Assembly: GCA_016936555.1 (NCBI GenBank)
Contig: JAFGXR010000092.1
Span: forward strand, 1 to 54,207
Reading direction: 5' to 3'
From: Spirochaetales bacterium
Lineage (GTDB): Bacteria > Spirochaetota > Spirochaetia > DSM-2461
DNA: 54,207 nt
The position numbers and the translations under genes were made by a program. Below the pieces are notes generated by a model. The model made no database searches and was not told where the DNA came from. It saw only the letters and a list, made by a program, of their open reading frames with translations. Positions 27,684-36,309 of this stretch are shown one piece after another; positions within the stretch are counted from its first letter, which is position 1, and each line of letters opens with the position of its first letter.

Positions 27684-30107
27684 CTATTCCCCGATTACTG
27701 CTTCTACAGTTATATTCCCATCATTCCCGACCAGAGATTCGGGAATGATGTAACCTTCGATTTTCCGGCCGTTGACTATCAGACTCCTGATTCCTTTGCT
27801 CAGACGGCGTGGGTTCCTCACCTCGATTCTGTAGGTTTTGCCTCTGAATATCCGGACGGCACTGAATCCCTCCCATTCCGAAGGGATACAGGGATTGATC
27901 GATAGGCCGTCAAGTTCCGGCTTAATTCCCAGTATGTATTTGGTCCCGGCCTGATACATCCAGGAGGCGGTGCCGGAGAGCCAGCTGTTTCTTCCCAGAC
28001 CGAACTGGGGATGCTCATCGCCGAGGATGTTCTGAGCGTAGCAGTAGGGCTCGATTTCATACTCTTCCATAATATCGTTTTTAGCTGCCGGATTGATCTG
28101 ACTGTAGTATTCGAAAGCCCTGTCCCCGTTCCCGTTTATGGTTTCGGCTATTATGACCCATGGGTTGGAATGGAGAAAAATCCCGCCGTTTTCCTTGGCT
28201 CCGGGCCGATAGGTCGTTACGCCGCCCACTTCGGGGTCGTATTTCGCATATCCCGGTGTGCTCAGTTTTATCCCTTTCGAAGTGTTCAGGTGGCTGTAAA
28301 CCGACTCGAGGGCGGCATCTCTCTTTGCTCCTTCGGCAAAGCCGCTGATGACCGGCCAGGACTGCCCGTTTGTAAAGATTTTCCCGCTTTCATTGGATGA
28401 GGAGCCCAGCGGGTTCCCTTTGTGGTCGTAATAACGCCTGTACCATTCACCGTCCCAGCCTTCCTTATCGACGATTTTCTTCATCGCCTCATAGCGGTCC
28501 CGATATTTTCCGGCATCGGAATCGCCTGTAGCTTCGCAAACCGGGATCATTTCTTTCAGAGCTGTTCCGTACTGATTGGCGATAAAAAGACTCTCAGCGC
28601 CGATTGGCAGATTAACCGTGTCGTTCCAATCGGCGAATCCCAGCAGGGGAAGTCCGTGGGATCCTCTGTTCTCCCAGGTGAAATCCAGTCCCCTTTTCAG
28701 GTGCGCGAGGACCGTTGCCGATTCCACGGGCTCTTCATTCTCATTTTTGTCATAGAAGCGAACGTCCTTCTGAAGAAAGGCCAGATTCCCCGTTTCCTTC
28801 AGATATTCGCAGACCGCCAGAATGATCCAGAGATGGTCATCGCCGTAATAATCGGCTCTGTCCTCCTCCTCGCGGGAATCCCCTGCATTGGCTTCCATTG
28901 TCAAAGGAAAGAACTGATGCATAGCCGAGCCGTTTCTCTTCTGCGTAGACAGGAGTTTCACCATCAGTTCGGCTGCTTCTTCGGGAATCTGGGAAACAAC
29001 GCCCATCACATCCTGGGAGCTGTCGCGAAACCCCAGCCCCCGGGCGCCCAGTCCCAGCTGGTATAGAGAGAGATAGCGCGACCAGTTTTTCGTCATATAG
29101 CACTGGCGGGGGTTATGGATATTAATCATGGAGTTGAATGCGGGGGAAGGCGTTTCAATCTGCAGAACCGAAAGGAACTTCTCCCAGTGCTTTCCGAGCT
29201 CCTGAAAAGCGGCATCGACGTTTTCCGGTACCCGGTAATATTCGATTTCCTTCAGCTCTTCCCCGATATTTCCCGTTTGTCCCAGCTGGGTAATTAATCT
29301 GACAGACTCTCCCGGAGAGAGTGGTCCCATGTGGTGAAGAAGTGCGCCGATATTATCGCCCCGAAGGGCACAGTACGAGGACAATTCCTCATTTTTCAGA
29401 GAGCCGGGATTCTGCCAGCTTCCATATCCACTGTCTCCGAGAAAAAGACTTCTGTCGGTTTCGAAAGAAGAGACGGGCTTATTGCTGGTCAGGTAGTTGA
29501 CTGCGGTCTCTTTCATCATATAGGCGGCCTGCCCCAGAACGAGCCTGTCATTGCTCCGGTCGAGAATCATACTTTCCATTGTCTGGGGGACCCAGTCGGC
29601 GTTGGTAAACTGCTTGAGAGCGTCAAAATGTGTGTATTCGACGACGGGAATAATATCGATTTCGCGGATATCTTTTCCCTTATTCGTAATTCTGATATCC
29701 CGGATGACTCTTTTTTTTCCGGGAGGCGAGAAGACGATAATTTCTGCTTCAAATCCTTTATAGCCCGTTCTCCACCGGTTATACCCCAGGCCTACGGCAC
29801 AGCTGAAAGACTCGGGCTCCTTGAGAACCGGAGTGAAGAAAGGACTGAAAATTTCATATTCACCGGCTTCGTTTCTGAAGCGGAGATAGAGCGTCTCCCC
29901 ATTCATCTGGGAGAGCGGCTTCTGCGGAATATATTTGGTTATGCGGTTCAGAGCCGGGTCTCCGGCGCAGATGACACCGCCCCCCGTCTGATCGACAAAT
30001 CCTCCGAACGCGAGGGTCCCTATATAATTGATCCACTTCGCGGGAGTTTTGGGAGTCGTAATAATGTATTCTTTTTTTTCATCGAGGAAATAACCGCAGT
30101 TCATCAT
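27684..30107 (-). CDS. GH94 disaccharide phosphorylase (cellobiose/chitobiose phosphorylase type)
   Basis: This cytoplasmic enzyme of glycoside hydrolase family 94 cleaves a beta-linked disaccharide with phosphate. It opens CGYFLDEKKEYIITTPKTPAKW, the standard N-terminus of the family. Central motifs are GARGLGFRDSSQDVMGV and LLGFADWNDTVN, which carries the general-acid Asp. The C-terminal NSWLSGTASWMYQA is also conserved. At 807 aa it matches cellobiose and chitobiose phosphorylases. Specificity cannot be decided, and no sugar transporter is adjacent. AGGAGATC precedes the ATG. Confidence 0.9.
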   Translation of the reverse strand: MMNCGYFLDEKKEYIITTPKTPAKWINYIGTLAFGGFVDQTGGGVICAGDPALNRITKYIPQKPLSQMNGETLYLRFRNEAGEYEIFSPFFTPVLKEPESFSCAVGLGYNRWRTGYKGFEAEIIVFSPPGKKRVIRDIRITNKGKDIREIDIIPVVEYTHFDALKQFTNADWVPQTMESMILDRSNDRLVLGQAAYMMKETAVNYLTSNKPVSSFETDRSLFLGDSGYGSWQNPGSLKNEELSSYCALRGDNIGALLHHMGPLSPGESVRLITQLGQTGNIGEELKEIEYYRVPENVDAAFQELGKHWEKFLSVLQIETPSPAFNSMINIHNPRQCYMTKNWSRYLSLYQLGLGARGLGFRDSSQDVMGVVSQIPEEAAELMVKLLSTQKRNGSAMHQFFPLTMEANAGDSREEEDRADYYGDDHLWIILAVCEYLKETGNLAFLQKDVRFYDKNENEEPVESATVLAHLKRGLDFTWENRGSHGLPLLGFADWNDTVNLPIGAESLFIANQYGTALKEMIPVCEATGDSDAGKYRDRYEAMKKIVDKEGWDGEWYRRYYDHKGNPLGSSSNESGKIFTNGQSWPVISGFAEGAKRDAALESVYSHLNTSKGIKLSTPGYAKYDPEVGGVTTYRPGAKENGGIFLHSNPWVIIAETINGNGDRAFEYYSQINPAAKNDIMEEYEIEPYCYAQNILGDEHPQFGLGRNSWLSGTASWMYQAGTKYILGIKPELDGLSINPCIPSEWEGFSAVRIFRGKTYRIEVRNPRRLSKGIRSLIVNGRKIEGYIIPESLVGNDGNITVEAVIGE

Positions 30108-30183
30108 GATCTCCTATGGCTTGGTTGAGGGATTCAACTAACCTAAAATATCACGGGAAACCTCTATCTGTCAAAGAAGAAAA

Positions 30184-32427
30184 TCAGTTCATTTCATTTA
30201 CGCAGGAATTGAGGATATCGACATTCCTCAGGTTCTCTTCAACCACTTCCTGTATGAGAGCCATAAAGTGATAGAGTTCCATGGACTGGTCTTTCTGTCC
30301 GGAGAGAATCTCTGTGATATTGAGGAAGAGGCTGCGGATATCCTCCATGGTGCGGGCGACGGCGGAATCGGCTTTCCGGCTCTCCTCGGAGAGATGCTGG
30401 ATGATGCGCGTATCGTTCAGAAGGCTCTGGACCGATTGGAATATGGCCGCCGATTCCCTTTTCTGTTCATTCAGCCTGTCTGTCATGGATTTTATCTTTT
30501 CTGTCGACTCTCTGGTGTTCTCGATAATGCTGGATAGTGTTCCCGATACTTTATCGGAAAGATCCCGGCTGTTGGATATGGAGATCTTCATATCCTCGAT
30601 TTTCTGAAAGCTGCTGTCCAGCCTTTCTTTCGAAGCGGAAGAGAGGGTCCGGATTTCTCCGGCGACAACGGAAAAACCCGAACCGGCCGATCCGGCTCTG
30701 GCGGCTTCAATGGCCGCATTGATGGACAGGAGAGACGTTTTTTCCGTAATATCTTGAATAGCCCCCAGAACATCGCTGATGAAAGTGCTGTATTCCGAAA
30801 CTTCGACAATAGATTTATTGGATTCGCTTATAACCCTGGTGCTGCTTCCCGCCATATGGGAGAGATCCTCGGCGCTCTGTCTGGTCTCTTCGGCGAACTG
30901 CAGAATCTCGGTCAGATGCTCATTGAGGCTGTTGATGGTCGATGAGACTTTTCTGACAGCGTCCGACTGATTGTTGATTGATGCGGGAATTTTTTCCGCG
31001 GAGGTTCTTGCCCTTTCCTCCATTTCGACAATAACCTGTTTCAGTTCCGATACCCGGTTGAAAACTTCCGCGGAAATCTGCTCGTTCTGATCGGCGCTCT
31101 CTTCGATTTTTTCGCTCGTGGTGGATACTTTCTTCTCAATCTGACGACTCGATTCGATCAGGGTTTGAGACACCCCTTTAATTTTATCGATCATCTTCTG
31201 CTGCTGCCTGTTCTTGATATCAAGCTGGGCGGCGTTATTTCTCGCGGCGATGGATTCCCTGGCCTGACGTATAGCCAGTGTAAAAAAGATGAATATGACA
31301 AGGCCCATAAAGCCGTAGGCCGTAAGATAGGCATAGGGGAGCCTGCTCTGGAGAATGAAGAGTATGTCATGGCCGGATGCTCCGATGATACCGGCAAATG
31401 CGACCAGAAGAGGAATAGCGCTTTTGTTTTTTTTCACAAAAACAGATATGATGAGAATCGTGACATTTATAATTATCGCAGGAAGAAACACCAGCTGCAT
31501 CACAGGACCGTAAACCTTATCAATAGCTTCTTTGGAACCTGTTATGATGAATGTCACCGTCAGCAGGATTCCTACAGCCGCCGGAAGAAACTTTCTGATC
31601 CTGCTTTTCTTCAGGATCCCCGTATATTCGGTCACGAAATACAGGGAGATCAGCGCCAGCCAGGTAAAACCGATTTTTGAAAAAGACTTCAGCAACACTT
31701 CCGGGGCTGAATCATGGCTGAGGGTGATTTCGAAGTAGGATAGAGTGAAGCTGAGGCACATCAGGGCGAAATAGATATAATTCATGTCCCTGAACCCGCC
31801 CAGAAATCCATAGAGAATAAAAAAGAAAAACAGAAAGAAAGCCAGGAAAGAAGCCCCTTCAATAAGATAAACACCGGCAAGGTTGCGGTTGAAAGTCAGT
31901 TTTGACCCTTCGGCGAAGGTTGTTATCGCCAGGGGTGACATCGCCGCCGATTCGAAAAGAGGAAATGTCTGTATCATTATCGTATTGGCGCTGCCGCTCT
32001 GCTCTAGAAGATCCCGGGGGAGAAGGATATTGAAGGACGAGTAGGCGTTGGAGTTGTATTCCTCTACGGAATGGGTCCCGTTTCTGAAAATTTCGTGTCC
32101 GTTCAGATAGATATAATAGGGGTAATCTATGGGACCCAGCATAAGGGACAGATCCCGGTTTTCCTCGGACGATGAGAGGCTGAACCGGGCCGCGAAAGTC
32201 ATCATTTTTCTTCCGCTCTTTCCATCGTGGGACAGGGTTTCTCCCCGGTAAGGGGAAAATGTACCGTCGATGGCTGCCGGGACACTTCCGGGCCTGTAGT
32301 TCTCTGTCTTGATAAAGACTTTTTCCAGAACGACCGGACCGTTTTCCGGGTTAATGGAACTCTGGGCAGCCAAAGCGAATGATATGGAGAGTAAAGTAAA
32401 CAGTGTTAAAGTAAATCGGCGGAACAT
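30184..32427 (-). CDS. Methyl-accepting chemotaxis protein with 7TMR-DISM-type sensor
   Basis: This is a chemoreceptor. The second ATG (MFRRFTLTLF) is preferred because GAGG lies 6 nt upstream and it gives a clean signal peptide; 747 aa. The periplasmic part (residues about 25-180) is a beta-rich domain resembling the jelly-roll of 7TMR-DISM receptors (LSLMLGPIDYPYYIYLNGHEIF). Seven hydrophobic segments follow (about 190-390), then the signalling coiled coil with the conserved hairpin tip ITEKTSLLSINAAIEAARAG and SVVAGEIRTLS. It should feed the CheA/CheW pathway. The ligand is unknown; carbohydrates are often proposed for the sensor family. Confidence 0.87.
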   Translation of the reverse strand: MFRRFTLTLFTLLSISFALAAQSSINPENGPVVLEKVFIKTENYRPGSVPAAIDGTFSPYRGETLSHDGKSGRKMMTFAARFSLSSSEENRDLSLMLGPIDYPYYIYLNGHEIFRNGTHSVEEYNSNAYSSFNILLPRDLLEQSGSANTIMIQTFPLFESAAMSPLAITTFAEGSKLTFNRNLAGVYLIEGASFLAFFLFFFFILYGFLGGFRDMNYIYFALMCLSFTLSYFEITLSHDSAPEVLLKSFSKIGFTWLALISLYFVTEYTGILKKSRIRKFLPAAVGILLTVTFIITGSKEAIDKVYGPVMQLVFLPAIIINVTILIISVFVKKNKSAIPLLVAFAGIIGASGHDILFILQSRLPYAYLTAYGFMGLVIFIFFTLAIRQARESIAARNNAAQLDIKNRQQQKMIDKIKGVSQTLIESSRQIEKKVSTTSEKIEESADQNEQISAEVFNRVSELKQVIVEMEERARTSAEKIPASINNQSDAVRKVSSTINSLNEHLTEILQFAEETRQSAEDLSHMAGSSTRVISESNKSIVEVSEYSTFISDVLGAIQDITEKTSLLSINAAIEAARAGSAGSGFSVVAGEIRTLSSASKERLDSSFQKIEDMKISISNSRDLSDKVSGTLSSIIENTRESTEKIKSMTDRLNEQKRESAAIFQSVQSLLNDTRIIQHLSEESRKADSAVARTMEDIRSLFLNITEILSGQKDQSMELYHFMALIQEVVEENLRNVDILNSCVNEMN

Positions 32428-32501
32428 CAAAGACCTCAATCTCATGAATTATGGAATCTCCATAATAATTTTATTATCCAGTTAAAACAAGTCTGTAAAT
32501 A

Positions 32502-33449
32502 TTATAGATAACCGGTAAGCGGCCCTTTGTCCCCGCTGTCGAACCATTCTGTAATGAGCTTTCTCGAAATGGAAAAGGATGAAGGCATTTTATAGGTGCC
32601 ATTTTGCAGCCCTTCGATGATGTCGTCCCGGCTGAACCACCTTGCATCCTCCAGTTCCTGCTTGTCGACAACAATATCCCCTTCCTCAGCTTCAGCAAAA
32701 TATCCGAGCATAAGGGTATAGGGGAAAGGCCAGGGCTGGGAGGAGTGGTAACGGGTCGTTCTGACGTGTATGCCCGTCTCTTCGAAAACCTCTCTGACCA
32801 CGGCATCCTCAAGGGATTCCCCGTGATCCACATAGCCGGCGACAATGGAGTACATGCCCTCGGGCCACCCCTCTTTCCGGGCCAGAAGGCATTTATCCTC
32901 TCTGGTTACGGCGACGATTACAGCCGGATCGGTCCGCGGGTAGTGGGGTATGGCGCACTGCCCGTTGGTACAGTACCGGGCCTGGCCCATTTCGGCCGCA
33001 AGGGTTTCCGATCCGCACTTCCCGCAGAAGACGTGATTTCTGTGCCAGAGCACCAGGGCCCCCGCGTAAGCCAGCAGGGCTCCGGTCCAGTCTTTGACGT
33101 CGATGCGGCTCTTCCGCAGATGGCTGAAGGCCGTATCGCCGGGAAGTTCTATCTCTCCGCAGTAAAGGTCGAGATCCAGGACAAAATAGACGAGCTTATC
33201 TTTCGAGCCCAGAAGATAACAGAAGGCCTGATCGATCGCCTGCAAACCTGTTTCTGCAAATGTAAGAAGAACCGGTGAAAGAGCATCGTTTCCCTTCAGG
33301 AGATACTCGTCTCCTTTTATCGGGAGAAAACGCGCCTCGGGAGATTCGGCCAGACTTCTGAACCGGTTTATGTCCTGCCGGACGCCGGGCATTCTGTCGA
33401 GACCGGAAGAGGTGAGAAAATTGGAAGATGATTGTAAAAGATGATCCAT
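32502..33449 (-). CDS. nudC: NADH pyrophosphatase NudC (NAD-capped RNA/NADH Nudix hydrolase)
   Basis: This Nudix hydrolase cleaves NADH and may decap NAD-RNA. The N-terminal domain is followed by a zinc ribbon (CGKCGSETLAAEMGQARYC then C, four Cys). The Nudix box GYVDHGESLEDAVVREVFEE-TGI is complete. The NADH-specific SQPWPFPYTLMLGYFAEA follows. At 315 aa it is a little longer than E. coli NudC. A perfect palindrome (33454-33469) covers the place where its ribosome-binding site would be. Confidence 0.93.
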   Translation of the reverse strand: MDHLLQSSSNFLTSSGLDRMPGVRQDINRFRSLAESPEARFLPIKGDEYLLKGNDALSPVLLTFAETGLQAIDQAFCYLLGSKDKLVYFVLDLDLYCGEIELPGDTAFSHLRKSRIDVKDWTGALLAYAGALVLWHRNHVFCGKCGSETLAAEMGQARYCTNGQCAIPHYPRTDPAVIVAVTREDKCLLARKEGWPEGMYSIVAGYVDHGESLEDAVVREVFEETGIHVRTTRYHSSQPWPFPYTLMLGYFAEAEEGDIVVDKQELEDARWFSRDDIIEGLQNGTYKMPSSFSISRKLITEWFDSGDKGPLTGYL

Positions 33450-33453
33450 GGGA

Positions 33454-33469
33454 GACAGTATATACTGTC
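33454..33469. promoter_or_regulatory. 16-bp perfect palindrome between nudC and parvulin gene
   Basis: GACAGTATATACTGTC is perfectly self-complementary and lies 4 bp upstream of the nudC ATG in the divergent intergenic region. TTGACT (33471-33476), a possible -35 element for the plus-strand gene, starts right after it. It is probably an operator; the protein that binds is unknown. Confidence 0.5.
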
Positions 33470-33536
33470 ATTGACTGTTGTAATAGAATAGATAGAGAAA
33501 ATAGGGCTGATTACAGACCTTCTGGAGGTTGATTTT

Positions 33537-33815
33537 ATGGAATGGAGAGCCAGTCATATTCTGGTGGCGGAAAAAGAGAAAGCGAAAGATATTCTCGGAC
33601 AATTGGAAAGCGGAGCCGACTTCGCCGAGCTTGCCATGGAACATTCAACCTGCTCCAGCGCCTTTAAAGGCGGCGATCTGGGGTGGTTCGGTCCCGGGAA
33701 GATGGTTCTGCAGTTCGAGCTGGCAACCAAAAGACTCAAAGAGGTCGGAGATCTGAGTAAGGTCGTCCAGACCCAGTTCGGCTTTCATATTATCAAGCTG
33801 ACGGGGAAGCGATAA
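33537..33815 (+). CDS. Stand-alone parvulin-type peptidyl-prolyl isomerase
   Basis: This 92-aa protein is a single PpiC/rotamase domain without signal peptide, so it should be cytosolic like E. coli PpiC. The domain motifs are ASHILV at the start, FAELAMEHSTCSSAFKGGDLGWFGPGKMV in the middle and VVQTQFGFHIIKLTGKR at the end, including the catalytic-site His residues. GGAGG lies upstream of the ATG. It is transcribed away from nudC. Confidence 0.93.
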   Translation: MEWRASHILVAEKEKAKDILGQLESGADFAELAMEHSTCSSAFKGGDLGWFGPGKMVLQFELATKRLKEVGDLSKVVQTQFGFHIIKLTGKR

Positions 33816-33820
33816 TTCGG

Positions 33821-34741
33821 CTACAGAGCTTTAATACAGTTCCTTCCGCCGTTTTTTGCATTATAGAGAGCCAGATCAATCCTTTTCAGAAACTCTGATG
33901 CCGTTTCTTCTCCTGTGAACCGGCTGACACCGAAACTGGCTGTTACGGAGGCAGGATAGAAACCGCTGTCCGATTGTATTTTTTTTCTGACTCTCTCGGC
34001 GGCTTCCAGGGCCGTGTTCAGTTCTGTATGGGGCAGAAGAACGATAAACTCTTCACCGCCGTATCTGACCAGATAATCTTCTCTCCGGAAGGATTCCATT
34101 AAAATCGCCGCGAATCGCATGAGCACTTTATCGCCGGTTTCATGTCCGAAAGTGTCATTGATTTTTTTAAAGTGATCGATGTCGCACATGATGGCGGACA
34201 GAGACAAAGAATGGCGCTTCGAGGTGTGTATCAGCTCGTCAATCTTGTCTATGAAATGATGCCGGTTATTTAATCCCGTCAACGGGTCGGTGTGAACCAG
34301 TTCTTCGATTCTGTTGTTTGCATTTTTCAATTCCCTGTTTTTATGGCGGATCTCTCTGTTCAGGTTGGCGATTTCGTTAAACTCCATTGCCATGGACGAC
34401 AGCATATCGACCCCTTCCGTCTCTATGAGATGGCCGATAAGAATAAGATGGTCTCTATAGGGGATGAGGTGAATGTTGTAGAGCCTGAGATCCGGCTTTA
34501 TTTTCAGAATCATGATTTCCGGTGAGATGCATCTGTTTTCCCTGCTGATATCTGTTCCGGATAGATCGAAAAAGTGATCGAGGCCTTTTCCGGAATCTTC
34601 GTCCCTCAGATGCACCGCCCGCGAAAACAGTTGATTGCAGTAGTAAAGCATGTCATTTTCGTCAAACAGGCCCAGAAGAGCGTTTTCCAGATTGGATGCC
34701 ATCAGCCGGATCAGTTCCAGTTCATTTTCCGAAAGCGGCAT
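33821..34741 (-). CDS. Diguanylate cyclase (GGEEF) coupled to a B12-binding sensor gene
   Basis: This is a predicted c-di-GMP synthase of 306 aa. The N-terminal 130 residues resemble a PAS-like domain (LENALLGLFDENDMLYYCNQLF) followed by a short coiled coil. The GGDEF domain begins at LVHTDPLTGLNNRHHF and has the active loop RYGGEEF. RRED sits exactly five residues before GGEEF, matching the inhibitory RxxD I-site, so product feedback is expected. Its ATG overlaps the stop of the upstream B12-binding gene (TAATG), implying coupled translation and a shared pathway. Confidence 0.92.
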   Translation of the reverse strand: MPLSENELELIRLMASNLENALLGLFDENDMLYYCNQLFSRAVHLRDEDSGKGLDHFFDLSGTDISRENRCISPEIMILKIKPDLRLYNIHLIPYRDHLILIGHLIETEGVDMLSSMAMEFNEIANLNREIRHKNRELKNANNRIEELVHTDPLTGLNNRHHFIDKIDELIHTSKRHSLSLSAIMCDIDHFKKINDTFGHETGDKVLMRFAAILMESFRREDYLVRYGGEEFIVLLPHTELNTALEAAERVRKKIQSDSGFYPASVTASFGVSRFTGEETASEFLKRIDLALYNAKNGGRNCIKAL

Positions 34742-35910
34742 TATATCTTCCCGTTTTCAATAAGAGATTCAGCATAGGCCAGCGCATCTTCAAAACCTCC
34801 GGCAATATAATCCGCGCCAGTATAATCCACAAGCTCCGGATAATTGATAAACAGATTGCCGCCAAGCATGATTTTGATATCTTGAGTCTCTTCGTTTGCT
34901 CTGATTCTCTGTATCAGCTCCAGTGCTTTGTCGAGGTTAAAAGCCATTGTCACAGATAAACCGAGAAGGGCGGGTTTGAATTTGCCCAGGAGAGTTTCCA
35001 CATCCTTGACCGGCGTATTGGCGCCGAGATAATTCACGTCCCAACCCTGCTCCTCGAAGAGGTTGGCTATCATCCAGGCTCCTATCTCGTGATATTCGTT
35101 TGTGGAGGCGCAAACCAGAATTTTCGGTGCGTTGGGCTGAAGGTCCGGGAGCTCGACTCTGCTGTAATGGGTAGCCAGAATCCGTGTTGCGATGGATGAA
35201 GCGAGATGCTCCTCCGCTACGGATATTCTCCCGTTTTCCCAGAGAACACCGATCTGATACATGGCGGGGGTCAGCATATCTCTGTAAAATCCGATCAGGT
35301 CACCGCCCTCGTTGAAGTAGCTGTCGGTTTTTGTAAACAAAGCCCGTTGAGACCCCGCTATCAGCAGTTCCGTGAACTCATTCTGGTCCTCTGTCAGTTC
35401 GCTATTGGAGCCCATGGATTCATAATCCGCCGATAGTGACCTGTTCCGTTCATCCTGATCGATCATTCTGTCATAGAGTGCCTTAAGTGAATCCAAGGGC
35501 CTTTTCTTTTCCGAAGCGATCTCTTCAATTGTCTCTTTCCAGTAGAGCAGGGCCGTTAAAAAATAATCGAGGGAAAAGCCCTGGTTCCTGTAGGAGTGGT
35601 AAATCCAGGGAAGAGTTTGATCCAGAAGATTCAGATTTCCGGTTTTCATAATTATGGATATGAAAGCAATATGGTTACGGTGATTGTCCAGCATTATCTG
35701 TATATTCTTCCTGCCGCCGATCAGATCCACCATGCGGTTGTCTTCAAATATCTTTTTGTTGACGCTTTCGAGAATAGCATATTTCATTTCATCGTAGAGC
35801 TTTATACTTTCCCGATCAAACTGAATTTTTTCAAGCAAACCGCTTCCCCCCGATGGGATATCGATCCCAAAATCTCTTAAAATAGTAGTATGGAAGGGTT
35901 CAGATTTCAA
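34741..35910 (-). CDS. Cobalamin-binding sensor protein with CarH-like photoreceptor motifs
   Basis: This 389-aa soluble protein has three parts: an all-helical N-terminal domain (about 1-165) that I do not recognise, a four-helix cap (about 175-255), and a B12-binding Rossmann domain (about 260-385). The Rossmann domain has NEYHEIG, matching E/D-x-H-x-x-G, and LGANTP plus MLGGNLF. In the cap, VLWENGRISVAEEHLAS contains W, nine residues, then EH, the W-x9-EH motif that lines the adenosyl group in CarH light sensors. No MerR DNA-binding domain is present. The start is a TTG with no clear Shine-Dalgarno sequence, so the N-terminus is uncertain. Output is probably the adjacent diguanylate cyclase. 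Confidence 0.85.
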   Translation of the reverse strand: MKSEPFHTTILRDFGIDIPSGGSGLLEKIQFDRESIKLYDEMKYAILESVNKKIFEDNRMVDLIGGRKNIQIMLDNHRNHIAFISIIMKTGNLNLLDQTLPWIYHSYRNQGFSLDYFLTALLYWKETIEEIASEKKRPLDSLKALYDRMIDQDERNRSLSADYESMGSNSELTEDQNEFTELLIAGSQRALFTKTDSYFNEGGDLIGFYRDMLTPAMYQIGVLWENGRISVAEEHLASSIATRILATHYSRVELPDLQPNAPKILVCASTNEYHEIGAWMIANLFEEQGWDVNYLGANTPVKDVETLLGKFKPALLGLSVTMAFNLDKALELIQRIRANEETQDIKIMLGGNLFINYPELVDYTGADYIAGGFEDALAYAESLIENGKI

Positions 35911-36309
35911 TATACTTACTTGACTTTGAATAAGATTTCCTTGAGGGAGGGTTCTCTATTCTACATCAGGTATTATGATGAAAAAAATCACAGTTGGGGC
36001 CGGAAGTAGAATGTGGTCTTCCCGTTCCCCGGGAGTCCATGAGACTGGTCGGCGAAGTCAACAATCCCCTCCTGTTCACAGCCCGGTATCCCGATTGATT
36101 CTTTCCGGAAACAGAGCGCTGACAGCAAATACTAAAGGAGAAATCCCCTAACTGTTAAAGGATTGATAAACCCCGGACACTGTCCGTTTCAGCAGTTTTA
36201 AGTTGTTCAGCTTTAAGACAAGGGAGATGAATGCAATTTGTAAGACCTCAAGGGACGAAACTCCACTCAAATATTGTAAGTTTCACCGGCGGGATTTACA
36301 CTTATAAAA
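35911..36309. other. Intergenic region containing a gene remnant
   Basis: Besides the decayed DUF523 copy at 35978-36098, nothing coding is recognised. The stretch 36099-36309 is AT-rich with stop codons in all frames. It leads into the GTG start of the CIA30-like gene. Confidence 0.5.
35978..36098 (+). pseudogene. Remnant of a DUF523 (TudS-like) gene, paralogous to the gene at 36882
   Basis: An ATG at 35978 reads MKKITVG, like MKKIKVG of the intact gene. From 36000, in another frame, the DNA reads PEVECGLPVPRESMRLVGEV then NNP, nearly identical to residues 44-70 of the intact protein. Thus about 36 codons are missing and the frame has shifted. The second segment runs into TGA at 36096-36098. 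The DNA match is obvious over about 75 bp. It is a broken duplicate, 0.9 kb upstream of the good copy. Confidence 0.85.

Noticed and set aside
33454-33469. LexA (SOS) box upstream of nudC
   Set aside because: The E. coli LexA site is CTGT-N8-ACAG. Here the halves are in the opposite order (ACAG...CTGT), so an SOS assignment is not supported.
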